From Hippophae tibetana (taxonomy: Eukaryota; Streptophyta; Magnoliopsida; Rosales; Elaeagnaceae), in contig CM072807.1 of NCBI GenBank assembly GCA_037013495.1, positions 15,999,001-16,063,000 on the forward strand: DNA of 64,000 nt, read 5' to 3'. Shown piece by piece: positions 10,332 to 23,009 of the stretch (the first letter of the stretch is position 1; each line of letters starts with the position of its first letter). A program made the translations under genes and the position numbers. Under the pieces are notes generated by a model. It did not search any database. It saw only the letters and a program-made list of their open reading frames with translations, and was not told the DNA's origin.

Positions 10332-13300
10332 CTATGAATTATCACGTGAAGTTGGAAAGGCAATTCCATCTTTCAGATGGCTTATATCAGTGGGACACAA
10401 CCATGTCAGCATATTTGAACCTAAGACCTGACACCATAGGAAAAATAACTAATCATATATATATATATATATATAAAGATTAGAAAAGGTACAGATTTAA
10501 GGTCAAAACAGCATTTTTTCAAAATGAGCGAAAATTGGCCCAAATAACGTGTTTTTGCTATGTGCAAGCAGTATGAGAGTTATGCATAAGTTGCAGAAAT
10601 TTTAGAATAGAATAGAAAAACATAAGACTACCCAAAAGACAGTGATCCACACAAAAGAGTAACCATGGTTTATGGGAGTGAAGGTGGGAAGATACCGAAT
10701 TAAGTTTCTGTAAATATTGATAGTGAAACAATGAGAATGTAGAACACGAAAATGGAGGACAGGGAGAAGGAAAAGAGAGTGAGAAACAAAGAGATATACC
10801 AAGGTAATATTTCTGTAAATATTAAAGTCAAACGGATGCCGGTAACGTTGCCCAGATTTCCTAGCTAGCCATGCTGCTCGAATTCCTTCGTAATACTGAT
10901 CAAGGACAAATAGCCATCTTTATCAACAAATACTGTATAAAAAGAAACAGATGAATCGAAACATTGAAAATCCATAGTAATCTACCTCTATGGTTGTCAT
11001 ATTATGGATGACAAGGTATACATGCCAACCCAAAAGTGTTACAAATGTAGAGGTCAATGCTACCATCATAACTCCACACATAACCTGAAAAAACAGGGAA
11101 AAAGAACCCATTAACATAGGTGAGTGAAAAAGTAATAATGGTTATTTTTCCTTCTGGTTTGATAAAACAACATGCCATAGGATGTAATTGAAGTTAATAA
11201 AAAAACACATAATGCTAACCAATCAGCCAGTAGATTTTCAGTTCTTCAATTAAAACATGGGATTAATTAAGCTTAATTCCTAATTAGATTATATAATAAT
11301 AACAGGAAAAACCCATTCAAAGATGGTATACTCATTACTCGCTACTTCTAAACTAAAAAAGGTATAAAATTTTGAGCACTCTGGCAAACATGAAGATTGT
11401 AAGAATATGACCGGCTGACTTTAGTTAGTCTGATGCACATCCCCTTTTAAAAGGGCAAGATACTTCTAGGTGTTACCCATTCCTGTGTTTTTAATATAAA
11501 AGTAAAAAAGAAAAACTCACGTAAATAGCCTTATGGTTGCCTCTTCCACTGAATTTCCAATCGTTCTGAAATACACAAGCAATAATGATGACCTAAACAT
11601 ACACAAGTTTTTGTCACATTTTGAGGCAACTTCTTGCCATTAAAAAGAAAATACAAGCACAAAAGAAATTAAACATACGGTTGAGTAGATGGTTCCCATT
11701 GCCGCATATAACACAAGTGAAAAAAATGCTTTATAGTTCCAATAGCCAACACAGTTATTTACCCACAGACAATGATGATCCTGCACCAAATTTATGAATT
11801 AGAAAAAGAACCAAGGGTTGAATCACAAACCTAGTTGAGGCAAAACAAAAAGAAAAATTAAATGATATGTCCATAAGAGAACGATATAACCTACCATCTT
11901 TAACACACATTTTCTGCAAACTCGGCAGTGATGAGCCCTTGGAGGCTTGTATTTAGAACACTTGTCACAGCGCCTTGGAAGTACACTCTGTTGTAGATCA
12001 GAAATACATCGACATTAAGTTTACAGTAACTATGTCATATATAATTGGTTTGACAACAAAGACCTCACTGCATACATCCATTCTTCAATATAATCTATCG
12101 CTATCTCAATAGCTCTTATTGTATCAAGTGGTAAAGGGAGGGAAAGTTGCAACAAGTCCTATGATCAGATCCAACCAAGCAGTTATAGAGTTAGCAATGC
12201 CGTAGAGGTTTTTCGTAAAGAAAGAGTAGGAGAAGGAGGAACGGCAATGATAAGTATCTCAATTTAGCCTATTTGTCAAGTTACATGTAGGATGCCATCA
12301 ACTTTTATACTCTTGTATAAATATATGAGCCAAGATACACAAGTGTAATCATCTAAAGCACTTAGATTATTGGTTTCAAGTTGCCCTCAATTTTATGCTT
12401 TGTAGCCTGTGCAGATCATACGATCGTGCAAAAACACAAGTCAAGATACGAAAGTGTAATCATCTCAATGACACTTAGGTTTCAAGTCTCCTCTCCTCCA
12501 ACAATAGAAAGCATTTACTTTTTTTTCCACCTAAATGCAGTAATGTTCACTATGATTTATGACCACAAGGAATGCTAATTACACTCATATTCACCCAAAA
12601 ATTTCCACTCGCATCACTCTTGATGCATGCCACATAGCACAATCATCTAGGAAAATTGAGAAATTATGAATTGAAGGTACATGGTGGCATGCAAAGATCG
12701 GAGTGCAAAAATGGTGCAATAGCATTCTCTTGCGACCACATAAGTATGTATAATGCTCTCTATTATTCCCCACAATTTCATTGGAAAAAAGAAGAGAGTA
12801 TAATGCTTGAGCCTGTTCATTTATACAGACTTGGAAAGTAAATCGATTTAGAAAAGACTGGGATGTAATATTTAGATTAGGACAGAAGTCTATTTATTCT
12901 CTCTTTCCCAATTTCAGAGCAACCAAAAGTCCAAAGCAAACCTTAGCTTCAAACAACAACAACAAAAGAAACACAGTATATTATTCATACAAATATTCAA
13001 TCCACTGATTAACCAATTGATGGACTGACCATCTATTAGCATACAGTTTCCAGAATAACCAAATAGAGAGCATTAGCTTCTTAACTATAAATTCGTTTAT
13101 TTTCTTCATTTTTCTCTTCAACCAAATACAAAAAGGAAAACCATAGTTCGTTAAAGCAAGAATGAATAAGAATTTACATTTATTTTAGGTTCTGAATCTG
13201 AGAGCCCACTCTCTTCAACATCAGGTACATAGGAAGCTGGAACACTACCTGGATCGGTAAGAACACAAACGAAGAAAGAGAAAAGGCAAAGAGAGGCGAA

Positions 13301-13450
13301 AAAACTGAAAATCAGGGCGTTCAAAAATCCAGCGGAACTCTGTAATCCAACCCAATCTTCTATGAAAACGAAAATCGTGATATAAAATACAAAACCCATC
13401 AGCATTAACACTGAAAGGATTGGAATTGATAGAAATCTCTTGAACTTCAT
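10332..13450 (-). CDS. DHHC-type protein S-acyltransferase (PAT13/PAT14-like)
   Basis: Seven exons join in frame to 276 codons: 13178-13450, 11895-11987, 11679-11780, 11521-11592, 10986-11084, 10800-10895 and 10332-10427 (TAG). All introns have GT/AG ends and phase 0. The product is an integral membrane enzyme that transfers palmitate to protein cysteines. Visible features: transmembrane segments near residues 8-30 and 44-64, the DPG motif at 66-68, the cysteine-rich domain from Cys98 ([19 protein letters not shown]), the catalytic DHHC at 123-126 opening exon 3, two further membrane segments around 140-170 and 182-207, and TTIE at 210-213. The stretch [13 protein letters not shown] and the C-terminal WLCPT and SRD motifs resemble Arabidopsis PAT13/PAT14, whose length is similar. 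No stop, frameshift or missing catalytic residue was found. An AT microsatellite lies in the last intron. This is the best-supported protein gene in the window. Confidence 0.95.
10455..10475. repeat. (AT)n microsatellite in intron 6
   Basis: An uninterrupted AT run of about ten units lies in the last intron of the S-acyltransferase gene, just upstream of exon 7 in transcript order. Confidence 0.9.
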
Positions 13451-13599
13451 TGGGAATAGAAGCTGCGCAAGTATTGAAATATTGTGGGATCAATTCCCTA
13501 CGAGTTCCACAGCTTCTGAGTTCTGAATCAACCAAATCTCGCTGCAATAATTCCTCCGTATTTTAATAAGAACAACAATTCAGATAAAATTACATGGAA

Positions 13600-13969
13600 A
13601 ATTAGAAACTTTTCATTTGGTTGAGCTAATTTTATTTTATTTTGGGAAAATAGCGAATCTAACAGATGAGCATAGCCAACGAAATATTTTCTAAATAATT
13701 AAAAAGTTACGAAGGCACAATAATTTAATATATATATATATATATAATATACTAAAATGTACTCGATAACAAAAAATAATATTTCCATAACATTTAATAT
13801 ATGATAATTAAATTTCATCTAATGGCTTTATAAATAAAATAATATATTTTTTTAATAATAAAAATATATAATATAGATATAAAAAAAATATTATGTTTAT
13901 AATTATAAGTTGTAACGTGTAAAATAATTCACACTAACTTGCAATTCATTCTAATCAACAAATAAATAT
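13600..13969. other. AT-rich DNA upstream of the S-acyltransferase gene
   Basis: This lies 5' of the minus-strand gene. It probably includes leader and promoter near 13451-13650, and holds an AT microsatellite near 13728-13748. No gene or clear core promoter motif could be singled out. Confidence 0.4.
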
Positions 13970-14440
13970 TAGCAATTAAATATATAATATAATAAATGAT
14001 TGATACTCAAACTCTTAATTATTCAAAAATGAAATAATTAAACAAATAAAACTTTAATATTTAAAGATAAATCTATTACTATATATAAGAGTCATCAATA
14101 ATTATATTTTCTCCTATAAATATTTACCACTGCTTACCATTAGATAACTGAAAATAATTACATATATTGACATCTATACTCTTTCTCTAAATATCTTTAT
14201 GTATCACAACGAGAGACATTAGTCTCCTCCTTCTTCTCACTACCCAAACTTAAGTAAGTATTGAAGGATCAAAAGTCACAACACCAATGGTGGTCTAAGA
14301 TCCTAGCATTTTGTTCTATATTTTCATGTTCACAAAAAGTAGATATGCATCCAATCATTAATGTTGAAAAAAATCGATATCAATATCTGATATCATCTGT
14401 GAGAACGATTGTGTTCTATTAGTTGAATTGCAACTAGAGA
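13970..14440 (+). repeat. Dispersed LTR-like repeat G, copy 1
   Basis: The segment aligns with 45060-45480 in the same orientation. Shared landmarks in order are TTGATACTCAAACTCTTAA, TTTTCTCCTATAAATATTTA (a TATA-like box), AGTCTCCTC with TTCTTCTCA, TGGTGGTCTAAG, and GCATCCAATCATTAATGTT. The layout (TATA box, then a pyrimidine-rich leader) is that of a plant LTR. The superfamily was not determined. Confidence 0.6.
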
Positions 14441-14484
14441 GAAAAAGATTTACAGTGTTTTCTAGTGTTTTAAACTATGAAGTT

Positions 14485-15525
14485 TGATCGGTGCAAAAAT
14501 GTAAGTGCATAGTATCATAGTTTTATAATAAAGTGATAAAAAGAATATCGTTCTCAGGGATTAGTAACTTCTTTTTGACAAATACTAAAATTATATTTAT
14601 CTCAATTTTATCTAGAAAAATCAGTAAGGTTGTTCTAATTGAAATTTAAAATAAAATCAATTTAAATAAAATATGTAAAAGAAAATAAAGATGTTCAAAG
14701 ATCAAATTAATGGGAAGAAAACTTATAAGAAATCAAATTAATTAGAAGAAAACTTCTATAAAATCAATTTCACCTAATTTCTTACTATGTTTTATTCATC
14801 TAGCTAATTGAATTTAATTCTCTCTATTTGAGGCAATCTCCAAAAAAACATCCAAAGCCTCTTTCGACAATCAAGTGAAAATATTCTTGTTCATTAATTT
14901 ACATAGGAGTATACAATTTAATAAAACAAGAAAACATCAAGACGAATGATTTTAAAACTACACAGGTTCATACAAGACTTTCAATCTCTATATTTACCTA
15001 CGCCGAAATATTCCAAATCTATCCTATAACTCCCTCTTTCGATAGTAAATCATAAGATTAAAATTATCTAATTAATGGCTAATTAATTAGAAGTAATAAA
15101 CTCAGAATAAATCAAAAAAACATGTATAGAAATAATTCAAATTAACATAGAAAATCAAGCATAGTTTAAATTAAATTACATCTTTTTCCCAGAATAAAAA
15201 AAAAGTAATTCATACTAAAAATTAAATTTAACATAAACGAATTCACCATAATATTTTTGAGAAGAGTTAAAAGGAAAATAAAAGATGAAAAATCTGCTTT
15301 CGCTTTTCACAGTTTCAGCTTTTTTCCTTCGTTGTTGCCCTTTATGTTTCTCCTTGTTTTGTCTTTCAGTTTTCTGCCCTCTCTTTTGTTTCTATTCTAC
15401 CCTTCGTTCTCCCTCATCCCTTTATTTGGTATATATATAAATCTTTTGATGGCTTTTGGTTTTTTATGGCGACTCTTTGTTTCATCTCTCTTTTTTCTGT
15501 TTTCTTCTATCACTTTTCTCAATTT

Positions 15526-15573
<48 letters not shown>

Positions 15574-15781
15574 TTTTAATTTTAATTTGATTTAAATAAA
15601 TCTTAATTTAAATTTAAGAATCCTTAGATGATATGCTTCTAAAATTTTGAATCTTCATTCTCTTCAAATCTATAATAAAATTTAAATAATAATAATGAAG
15701 TCTAAATTCAATAATAAATAAATAAAATTAGAATAAAGTTAAAGTTCAAAAGTAATCAATTATGCCAAATTATGCAAGTCA
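14485..15781 (-). mobile_element. Degenerate Gypsy-type LTR D (probably solo)
   Basis: Read on the minus strand, the end has GAGAACGATATTCTTTTTATCA, then TTATTA and a tail finishing ACCGATCA. This parallels the ends of the LTRs at 18437-19828 and 42840-44880 (GGGAACGATA, then TTATCATATTATTACTTG). The start in element direction is probably near 15781 (TGACTTGC). A minus-strand TATA-like sequence lies near 15430. No primer binding site or coding domain is attached. Boundaries are approximate. Confidence 0.45.
15529..15565. repeat. (TA)n microsatellite
   Basis: An uninterrupted TA run of about 18 units lies inside LTR D. Confidence 0.95.
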
Positions 15782-16611
15782 TTAAGTTATTTGAATAAAA
15801 GATCCTTAAAATTCAAAAGAAAACTATTCCAGAAGAAGTTCACTTTGCACAATCCCTAAAGATCACACTTTTTTGTCCTTTCAAGATGAATCAACCTCTT
15901 AACATGGACAGTTGAGCTCACACAACAGACAATAAGGTCCCACCTCATCTCTAACAAGTTATGAATCCATTCATATAGGTTGTTAGGATCAAGACTCTAT
16001 CCCTAACAAAGGACAAAGAAAAATGATTTACACTTTTTTAGCCCCATCAGTAGGGTAATTAGATGAGCACACTCATCACATCATCACTTGTCAAGATATG
16101 ACATGGCTCATCCACCACCACCCAAGGGGTAGCCAGACAAAGTGTGACAGGCACACAGTGGCTGGCCAAACTTAGTGGTGCAACCTAAGCATCACCAATT
16201 GACCCTCCAAGGGCCATAGCCTATAAGTTCGAGTTGTAGCCTACATATGGCATACCATTTCTCATCATGATAGATCAAGAGCTAAACCCTCGATAGAGGT
16301 ATGTTCCTACATCTGAACTTATCGAGCAGACACACATCTTGATCCTATAAGATTCTAAGCCATATAAAATCGTCTGTGTAGGTACATCATTACCATTGGA
16401 TGAGCAAAAGGACTTGGACTTGTTCCTCACACAAAATAGGGATATGTTTGCATAGTCCCATAAAGACATATTCGGCATTTATCCAAGTGTCCTTGTACAC
16501 TATGTCAATGTAGATCCAAAGTTTAAACCTGTCACGTAGAAAAAAGATCCTATAATCAGGAAAGGTACTCTACCATGTAGGTAGAGGTGAATAAACTCTT
16601 GAAAGCTAGGT
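15782..16611. other. Unassigned, probable retrotransposon-derived sequence
   Basis: This is more GC-rich than its surroundings, with text such as CTGGCCAAACTTAGTGGTGC and GGGTAGCCAGAC. It resembles leader or spacer sequence of old LTR elements but has no intact frame or motif that I recognise. It lies between two LTR-like blocks (14485-15781 and 16612-18200). Confidence 0.35.
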
Positions 16612-18200
16612 GATGAATACTTGAAAAGTACTAATATTTTGTGACTTATTTACACTTAAATGTAATAGATAGATTTGAATATGCATGATTTTATTATTAT
16701 GTAAGTAAATCTATGTGTTCGAAATTACAGGTATTTTCTATTGTATTTCATTTATTTTTAGCTTTAATTTGGTAAATTGATTAACACATAAAGAATCACA
16801 CCTAAAGCACTCATTTTCACTTTAGAAGACTAAAATAACAATATATGTATGGCTTACATGTGATCCATCTAGTTTGTAAGGGGTGAAATCAAGCATAGCG
16901 TGGTGCGATATGTAATACATTGAACTGTGATGTACTCTTCACTGTTTAAAATCAATATTCATACAGTTTGTGTTGTGTCACGGCGTGAAAAACATCAGGT
17001 TGCAATACAACCTATTCAGGGTAAAACAAGGTGAAGCATTACCAGACTAAGGCCGCAAGATGGATAAAAGTTGGTTGTGATGCACAAATGTCTTTTTAAC
17101 TCGAAACCCTCTCTGGATATCCTCAGCTATAAATACATATTTTGTTTTAGGTTTTCCCAAAAAAATAAGGTGCAACCATAGAATAACTTAAGATTTTTAG
17201 ATTTCAAAGCTATCACTTTATTTTTCTTTAGTTTTTACAATAGGTTAGATTCAATAATAATAATAGATAGATCATCTAGAGGCTTTTCAGGTCATAAAAA
17301 ACTAAAAAATATATATATGTAATGAATGATACATTGAGGTATTTTTTTTCAATGTATTTGATTATTTACAAATTCAATATTTGTGTCTTTTTTTAACATT
17401 ATTTTCAATATACTAGTCATTTATTAAATTTGAGCATGCTTGGTTGATTATTACTATGAGATATTAGTTTTGTTGTTATGTTTATGAAGATTAATTTAAG
17501 TGAATATTTTTATAAAATAAATTGAGCTTATTTCTTCATTCAAGATTTTACAAAGTTTATTGCTAATTAATATATTGAAGCCATATTTTTTGTAATAAAA
17601 TTAGAATAAAAATGTTATGTTTTAGGAACTAATTTTGACACATTGAATAAGAGTTTAAATTATGTACTCTCCCTAAAGCAATGATTTAAATAGTTTGCTA
17701 TGTCCTTATAAACAAAATATAATTTAATTTAATCAGTTGGTGATCCCCATTTAAGGATATTAATTGGTTTTACTAATAAAGAATCTAATCTTCGTCTAAG
17801 GATATTTTTATAAAAAAAAGGAAAAAAATCAATGAAATTAATTTATATCTTTAATAACTTGATTAATTTTATGCAAGTTTGGTTAACTAGTTAATTATTC
17901 ACATAAAATTTTCACTCATAGTTAATTACTTGTCTGCCTAAAATTATTTGAATCAATCTTATTTCTATCATTTATTATTTATATTATTAGTTTAATATTT
18001 TCAAAACTAAAATATTGTGACAGAATATCTAGATTCACTTTTCTGTTTTAAGACGTTTGTTGAATTATTTAAAACCATATAATTTCTATTTAGACCGACC
18101 TTGAAAGTATACTTATCATTTTTTATAAGTAATTTGTACACTTGTGAACTTATTATAAATTTACAAATGAGTACATAATAGAAGTGCACTACCTCAATTG
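16612..18200 (+). mobile_element. Degenerate Gypsy LTR C, related to LTRs A and B
   Basis: It starts TGATGAATACTTGAAAAGTAC, parallel to TGATGAGTGCTCAAAAAGCAC at 29506. ATTACAGGTATTTTCTATTG and AGGTATTTT follow about 120 bases on, as in LTR A. Towards the end it has GACCTTGAAAGTATACTTATCA and TTTTATAAGTAATT, parallel to the 3' part of LTR A. A TATA-like box (CTATAAATACA) lies near 17127-17137. No gag is attached. Only the start is placed with reasonable certainty. Confidence 0.55.
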
Positions 18201-18436
18201 GTTGGTTAATGTTGTCCTAGTCAAAAAATTCAATCGGTAGTATCGCATGTTTGTGGATTTGAGTGGCTTGAATAAGGCATGTTTAAAAGATAGTTCGCCA
18301 CTACCCCGCATCAACCAGCTTGTGGATGCTACTGTAGGATATGTCGTTCTATGCTTCATGGACGCATAGTTTGAGAACAATCAAATTTTGATGTACGGTC
18401 TTGATGAAGAAAATATAAGTTTCATGATTAATTAAT

Positions 18437-19828
18437 TGTCACACAAATTATGTATTCAGTGAATATACAAGTATACATATCGCAACAAGTAATATAATGA
18501 TAAAAAAATATTGTTTCCACGAATATTATTTTATTATAAATTAATTTTTAAAACTAAAAAAATAAAAATCAATTTTTTTGTGTTTTTATATTTTAAGGAA
18601 GCAAAATTAAAATAACTAAAAGTAAATAGCAATAATTAATTAAATCAGATTTGGTAATTAAGAAGATATATGAGAAAATATCTACGAATATTTAATCTCT
18701 TAATTTTATAAACATGTGAATCGCTAAAATCCCCCCAATATAATTATCAATTAATTACATGATCAATTATATATAACCTAGCATGTATTCCTCTCTCAAG
18801 TAAACTACACATCATATAATAATTAGTTTAATCACACTCTCATGTCAATTAAATTACATACTACTCATTAAGTTCATCAATTATGGATTATATACATAAG
18901 AATCATACATCTCTTCCTAGAAACTATGCATGTTATTTAATCAAGACAAACAATTAAATAATTTTCTCAAATCTATTTAATTGTCTCTATAGTAAATTGT
19001 TGTCCAAACAATTAATAGCATAAAATAGATTAAATAATATAATTAAATTATAATTATAATTGGGGTAAAATATTAGATCATCACATGGTGAAAATTGGGT
19101 TCATAAGATCTTTAGATTAATAAATTAACTACACATAATTGTGTTCATAAAAGTCATATTTTTGATAAAGAAAGCCATATAAATTGATAAAGAAAGAATA
19201 GAAGAAGAAATACAATTAATCTTTAGAATTCTAGTGAGAATCTCATCTTGAACCTCCACTAAAATTGTATCTCCTTTTAATTTGTTTTGAATTTTTCTCT
19301 CTTTTTAGCTCCAAAAACTGACCAAAATTATGTTAATGACGGCTCATTAGGGTTTATGGGATGATTAGAGGCTTGAATATAACGCAGGTGCAATATGAAC
19401 CATAAGATCAACTTTAGATCAAGGGTTGAGATCAAAACAAGCATAATGAACAACACCAGCTAATCATGTGGTGACACATGGTAGTGATATTTGACCGCGC
19501 TCTGAAGTTGAAATGAACGTCTTGCTGACACATGACACGTAGTTTGTCCTCCTCACACGTGGTGATCTACGATTCGTTGTCCCTACTTGTGTGGCATCCG
19601 TATGGCTTTCCCAATCAACTCCTCTTTTTACATGACATGCCACGTGGCAGCTCCTAATTGGCCCTATGTTAAAAATTCATAAAAAAATTCAAAAATTATA
19701 TTTTCACCCTTTTCACTAAAAAATTTATATTTTAATATTTTTGGCCTCAAAAATACTATTTATTGAATAAAAAAGTAAATATTAAGTAAAATAAGTGTAT
19801 TAATAACTCTACTTTCATAAATTCGTCA
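18437..19828 (-). mobile_element. Gypsy-type LTR E (probably solo)
   Basis: On the minus strand it starts TGACGAATTTATG (compare TGACGATAAAATGG at 42840) and ends with GTGGAAACAATATTTTTTTATCA, TTACTTGTTGCGATATGTATACTTG and finally GTGTGACA, matching the end of LTR F. Its upstream promoter part (19480-19660) holds a perfect palindromic G-box, GCCACGTGGC (19639-19648), and CACACGTGG at 19554-19562. No primer binding site or coding domain adjoins it, and the flanking pentamers do not clearly match. Confidence 0.6.
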
Positions 19829-19829
19829 C

Positions 19830-20417
19830 TGATCGAGAACTATTTGGCTACAAGGTCATACCTTTGGCCTAAAGGATGACAAAGCCACATACTAGAGATT
19901 AGTGAAAAAAATGTTTGTAGATCTCATCAAACACTCAAAATGATGAAAATATCATTCCATGCCATCCTAGATATACCTCCAAAGGCCACAAGCCCTGGTC
20001 TAGTTTTCGCCCCAAAGAATGTTCACATGGCATATTTGGATGCCCATTGTGAACGTGATCCAACTTTGACCCATATGGAATCCTATCGACTATATGACCC
20101 ACCATGATGGGAACCATGCTTCATTGCCTACCAGATAGAGTTCATCTAAAAATTACAAAGTCATCCATCTATAGGTGCCCAAAAATTTCCCCTCTAATCA
20201 TTCATCGTGGACTAACTAGGACCAACCCGAGTAACTTTTGTCTATAAGCAATCCATTCGACCATCTTGAGGCCCACATGTAGGGACACTTTTTCCAAGCA
20301 GACTATGGGCCTCAATAGCTAATGGTCGTTCTAGAATCATCATCTATGATGGTACTAACAACCCTTTGGAGTACATGGAAAACTTCAAAAGGTGAGACCA
20401 TATGTCCACCTTGACAT
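19830..20417 (+). pseudogene. Remnant of a Gypsy leader and gag start
   Basis: Near the right end (20330-20395) the plus strand reads IIYDGTNNPLEYMENFKR before a stop, close to the Gypsy gag motif YDG(T/S)xDPxEHLxxF. The preceding 500 bases have retrotransposon-leader character but no intact frame. The frame is interrupted at 20418 by the solo LTR B, so this fragment and sequence after 22095 may once have been one element. Confidence 0.4.
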
Positions 20418-22095
20418 TAATGAGCATAAGACTGGCATTGCAAATACCGATCTTGCGGAATCTTTTGGTTTTATAATTTGTAAAACTCTCGCAAGTATAC
20501 GAATCATTTTATAACAAATGATAGGTATACTCCCAAAGTCGATTTAAGGAAGGAATATATGTGGTTTTTAATTTATTATTCAAACTTTTAAAAACAAAAT
20601 TAAATCCTAAAAATCCTATCACGATATTTTTGTTTGGGTTTCTTAATTTAATGACATAAAAATAAACATAGATATTGATTCAATAAACAATCATGCAAAT
20701 TTGTATCATTCATAACAATGGAATATTTAAGGATATGATAATTAATTTAATTATGATTGCTCATATTATTTAGGGTATTAAAGATATATATTGATTCTTT
20801 TCTTTTTAGTAAGTGTCCTTAGGTGAGGCCCAAATTTTTTTGTTTAATATTAATTAAATAATATACTTAGGCATGACCTATTAATTAATTAAGTATTAAA
20901 TATAAGCTTTATTTTTAAGAAAACAACAAACCATCTAATCATAACTTTAGGCAGAATCAGTTAATTAAACTTTATTAAAGTGTCCAAATTAAAACTAAGA
21001 ATTTAATTATCCAATTTTCATGTTTTAAAATCATTACTGAAAATATGTCGTCAATATATTTTTGAATAATAGTTCTTATAAAAAAAATCTTTTCAAATAT
21101 AGTTTCACTCTAACTATCGGGCGATTGTACCAACAAATAAAAGAGTACTACTCTGAATTAGACTGGATAATTAAACCTTAAAATCTAATTTTTAGATTTA
21201 AGTTTGTAACGAAAAATAATACATTTCTCTCTAACATCATTAATATAGAAATGTTTTACCTATTTAATATTTCGCAAGCATAAAAACGTTATAATTATAT
21301 CATATTTACAAATAGTTAGCCATGTTAAATTTAATCACAGACAAATTAAATATAATATATATAAAAATAAAACATAAAAAAATAACTGTAAAAAATCCAT
21401 TAAAATTATACCTTAAAAGAATCCTTATAGAATTTTGACGTTAATTCTGTTGCTGGAAAACCTCTAAACTAATTTGCATTTCCGCTTATTGAATCAAAAA
21501 TTAAAAATCTATAAAAAAATATCTAGTTCTTCTCAAAAAGAGAAGAACTTAAAAACTAAAAACTAAAAAAAATGAAAACTTTCTAAAGAGAGAAAGAGCT
21601 TAGAAAATTATGTTTTACAATAGGGGAAGATGGTCCTTTTATAAGTGAGTAAAATGCCAAATAAGGCGTGGCAGAATGGCACTGGAGTGTGTTGGGGCAT
21701 GCAAAAATTGGCATGGTGTGTGTCGACCACGTGCAGGTATGTGCTGGGTGTGCGCACATGTTGGTACGCACAGAACTCGACACAAATGGGTTGTTATGCG
21801 TGGGATTTTAGCTGTTTTTGACATTTTTGACCTATTTGACTCATTTGTTTTCCATCTATTTGACTTTTCCTCATTTCTTTTCTCAATATATTTGTAAACT
21901 ATTTCCTTCAATATTTTTCTTCGTATCTTTAAGTTATTTTTGAACGAAAATACTTAAAAAAACAATAAAAATACCTATGATTCTAAAAATACAAATTTAT
22001 ATAAAAATATGATAAAATTATACAAATATAAATCTATTTAATTAATTAAAGTACATTAAATAATGGTAATTTTAGTGCTTTTTAAGCATTCATCA
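20418..22095 (-). mobile_element. Solo Gypsy LTR B, nested in an older element
   Basis: Its reverse complement aligns along nearly its whole length with LTR A (29506-31360). Both start TGATGA(A/G)TGCT(T/C)AAAAAGCACTAAAATT. Both share CTTCTCTTTTTGAGAA, TTCCAGCAAC, GGTACAATCGCCCG(A/G)TAG and GAGAGTTTTA, and end GCTCAT(T/C)A. Flanking pentamers GACAT (20413-20417) and AACAT (22096-22100) match at four of five bases, consistent with a target duplication. No internal domain is present on either side, so it is a solo LTR left by LTR-LTR recombination. Confidence 0.75.
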
Positions 22096-22970
22096 AACAT
22101 CACGAAGATCTGTAACCATTTTCCATAAACGAGGACACCTTATGGCATCTTTCAATACTTGGAACACCATAGTGTCCACTCATAGGTTGTATAATCTAGA
22201 TCATTGCCTCACAAGCCACGTGGTCTACATTTACACTCTAAAATCCCATAATCTCACAAATAGTTGAGACAACGATTGGTTTCAAAAATAAAACTACAAG
22301 TACATAAGTGCATGGATCAAAACAAAGGATGTGTACGATATGTTAGGAACATTCATGCAAGGAAGTAAAGTATGCAACCTAAAATTTCACCCTACCAACA
22401 AATTGGCGTGTGAGGTGTCCAACCGTCACATATCATCCAAGGGTGAACACCTTCACATGAATTATTTCAAAAGGAGTTTTGTGAGAATGTCCTAAGAATG
22501 CACTCCAAAGATCCACCCAAGTCTCATATAAGAACACATGGTGAGATCAATATAATTAATTAAGTTTGGACACAGACTCAATGAAGTAACATGTCATGTC
22601 CAACTAAAGAAAAAATATATATACCCACTCACATATCGGAGGTCCATAACAATGATCCAACTCCTCCAAGATTACATAAGTTCATATAATATGCAAGAGG
22701 AAAACATACAAGAAGTGAACATGGGCCAAGAAGTCCCCACAATAGAGTTTCAAAAAGGTCATTCCTACACAAAGCCATGGGCTCCTATCCCTACATATCA
22801 TCTCTACCAAAATATCTAGAGATCATAATTGTCTTGAATGAGTAGAAAGTTATACAAGATGTCACTCATAAGAAGCAATGTAGGATAGAAACAAAGCCAT
22901 ACTATGATAAAAAGATAGACAATACTTCAGGTACACTGTTATTCTAATAAAAATTATATTTGAAAAAATT
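22096..22970. other. Unassigned retrotransposon-like sequence
   Basis: The base composition is more balanced than in the AT-rich surroundings, with gene-like stretches broken by stops. It may continue the element interrupted by LTR B, but I could not place any domain with confidence. Confidence 0.3.
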
Positions 22971-23009
22971 TAGGCCATGTTCATTTACATTCGTGGAATT
23001 CAACAAGAA

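Noticed and set aside
12381-12841. Short open frames on both strands within intron 1 of the S-acyltransferase gene
   Set aside because: They overlap each other on opposite strands, lie in an intron and have no motif.
13245-13547. 100-codon minus-strand frame
   Set aside because: It overlaps exon 1 of the S-acyltransferase in another frame; the exon 1 frame has the membrane and DPG motifs.
15257-15595. 112-codon plus-strand frame rich in Phe, Leu and Ser
   Set aside because: It reads pyrimidine-rich LTR sequence and ends in a TA microsatellite translated as Tyr-Ile repeats.
21583-21911. Overlapping frames on both strands in the GC-richer part of LTR B
   Set aside because: This is the promoter part of a solo LTR; the frames are mirror images with no domain.
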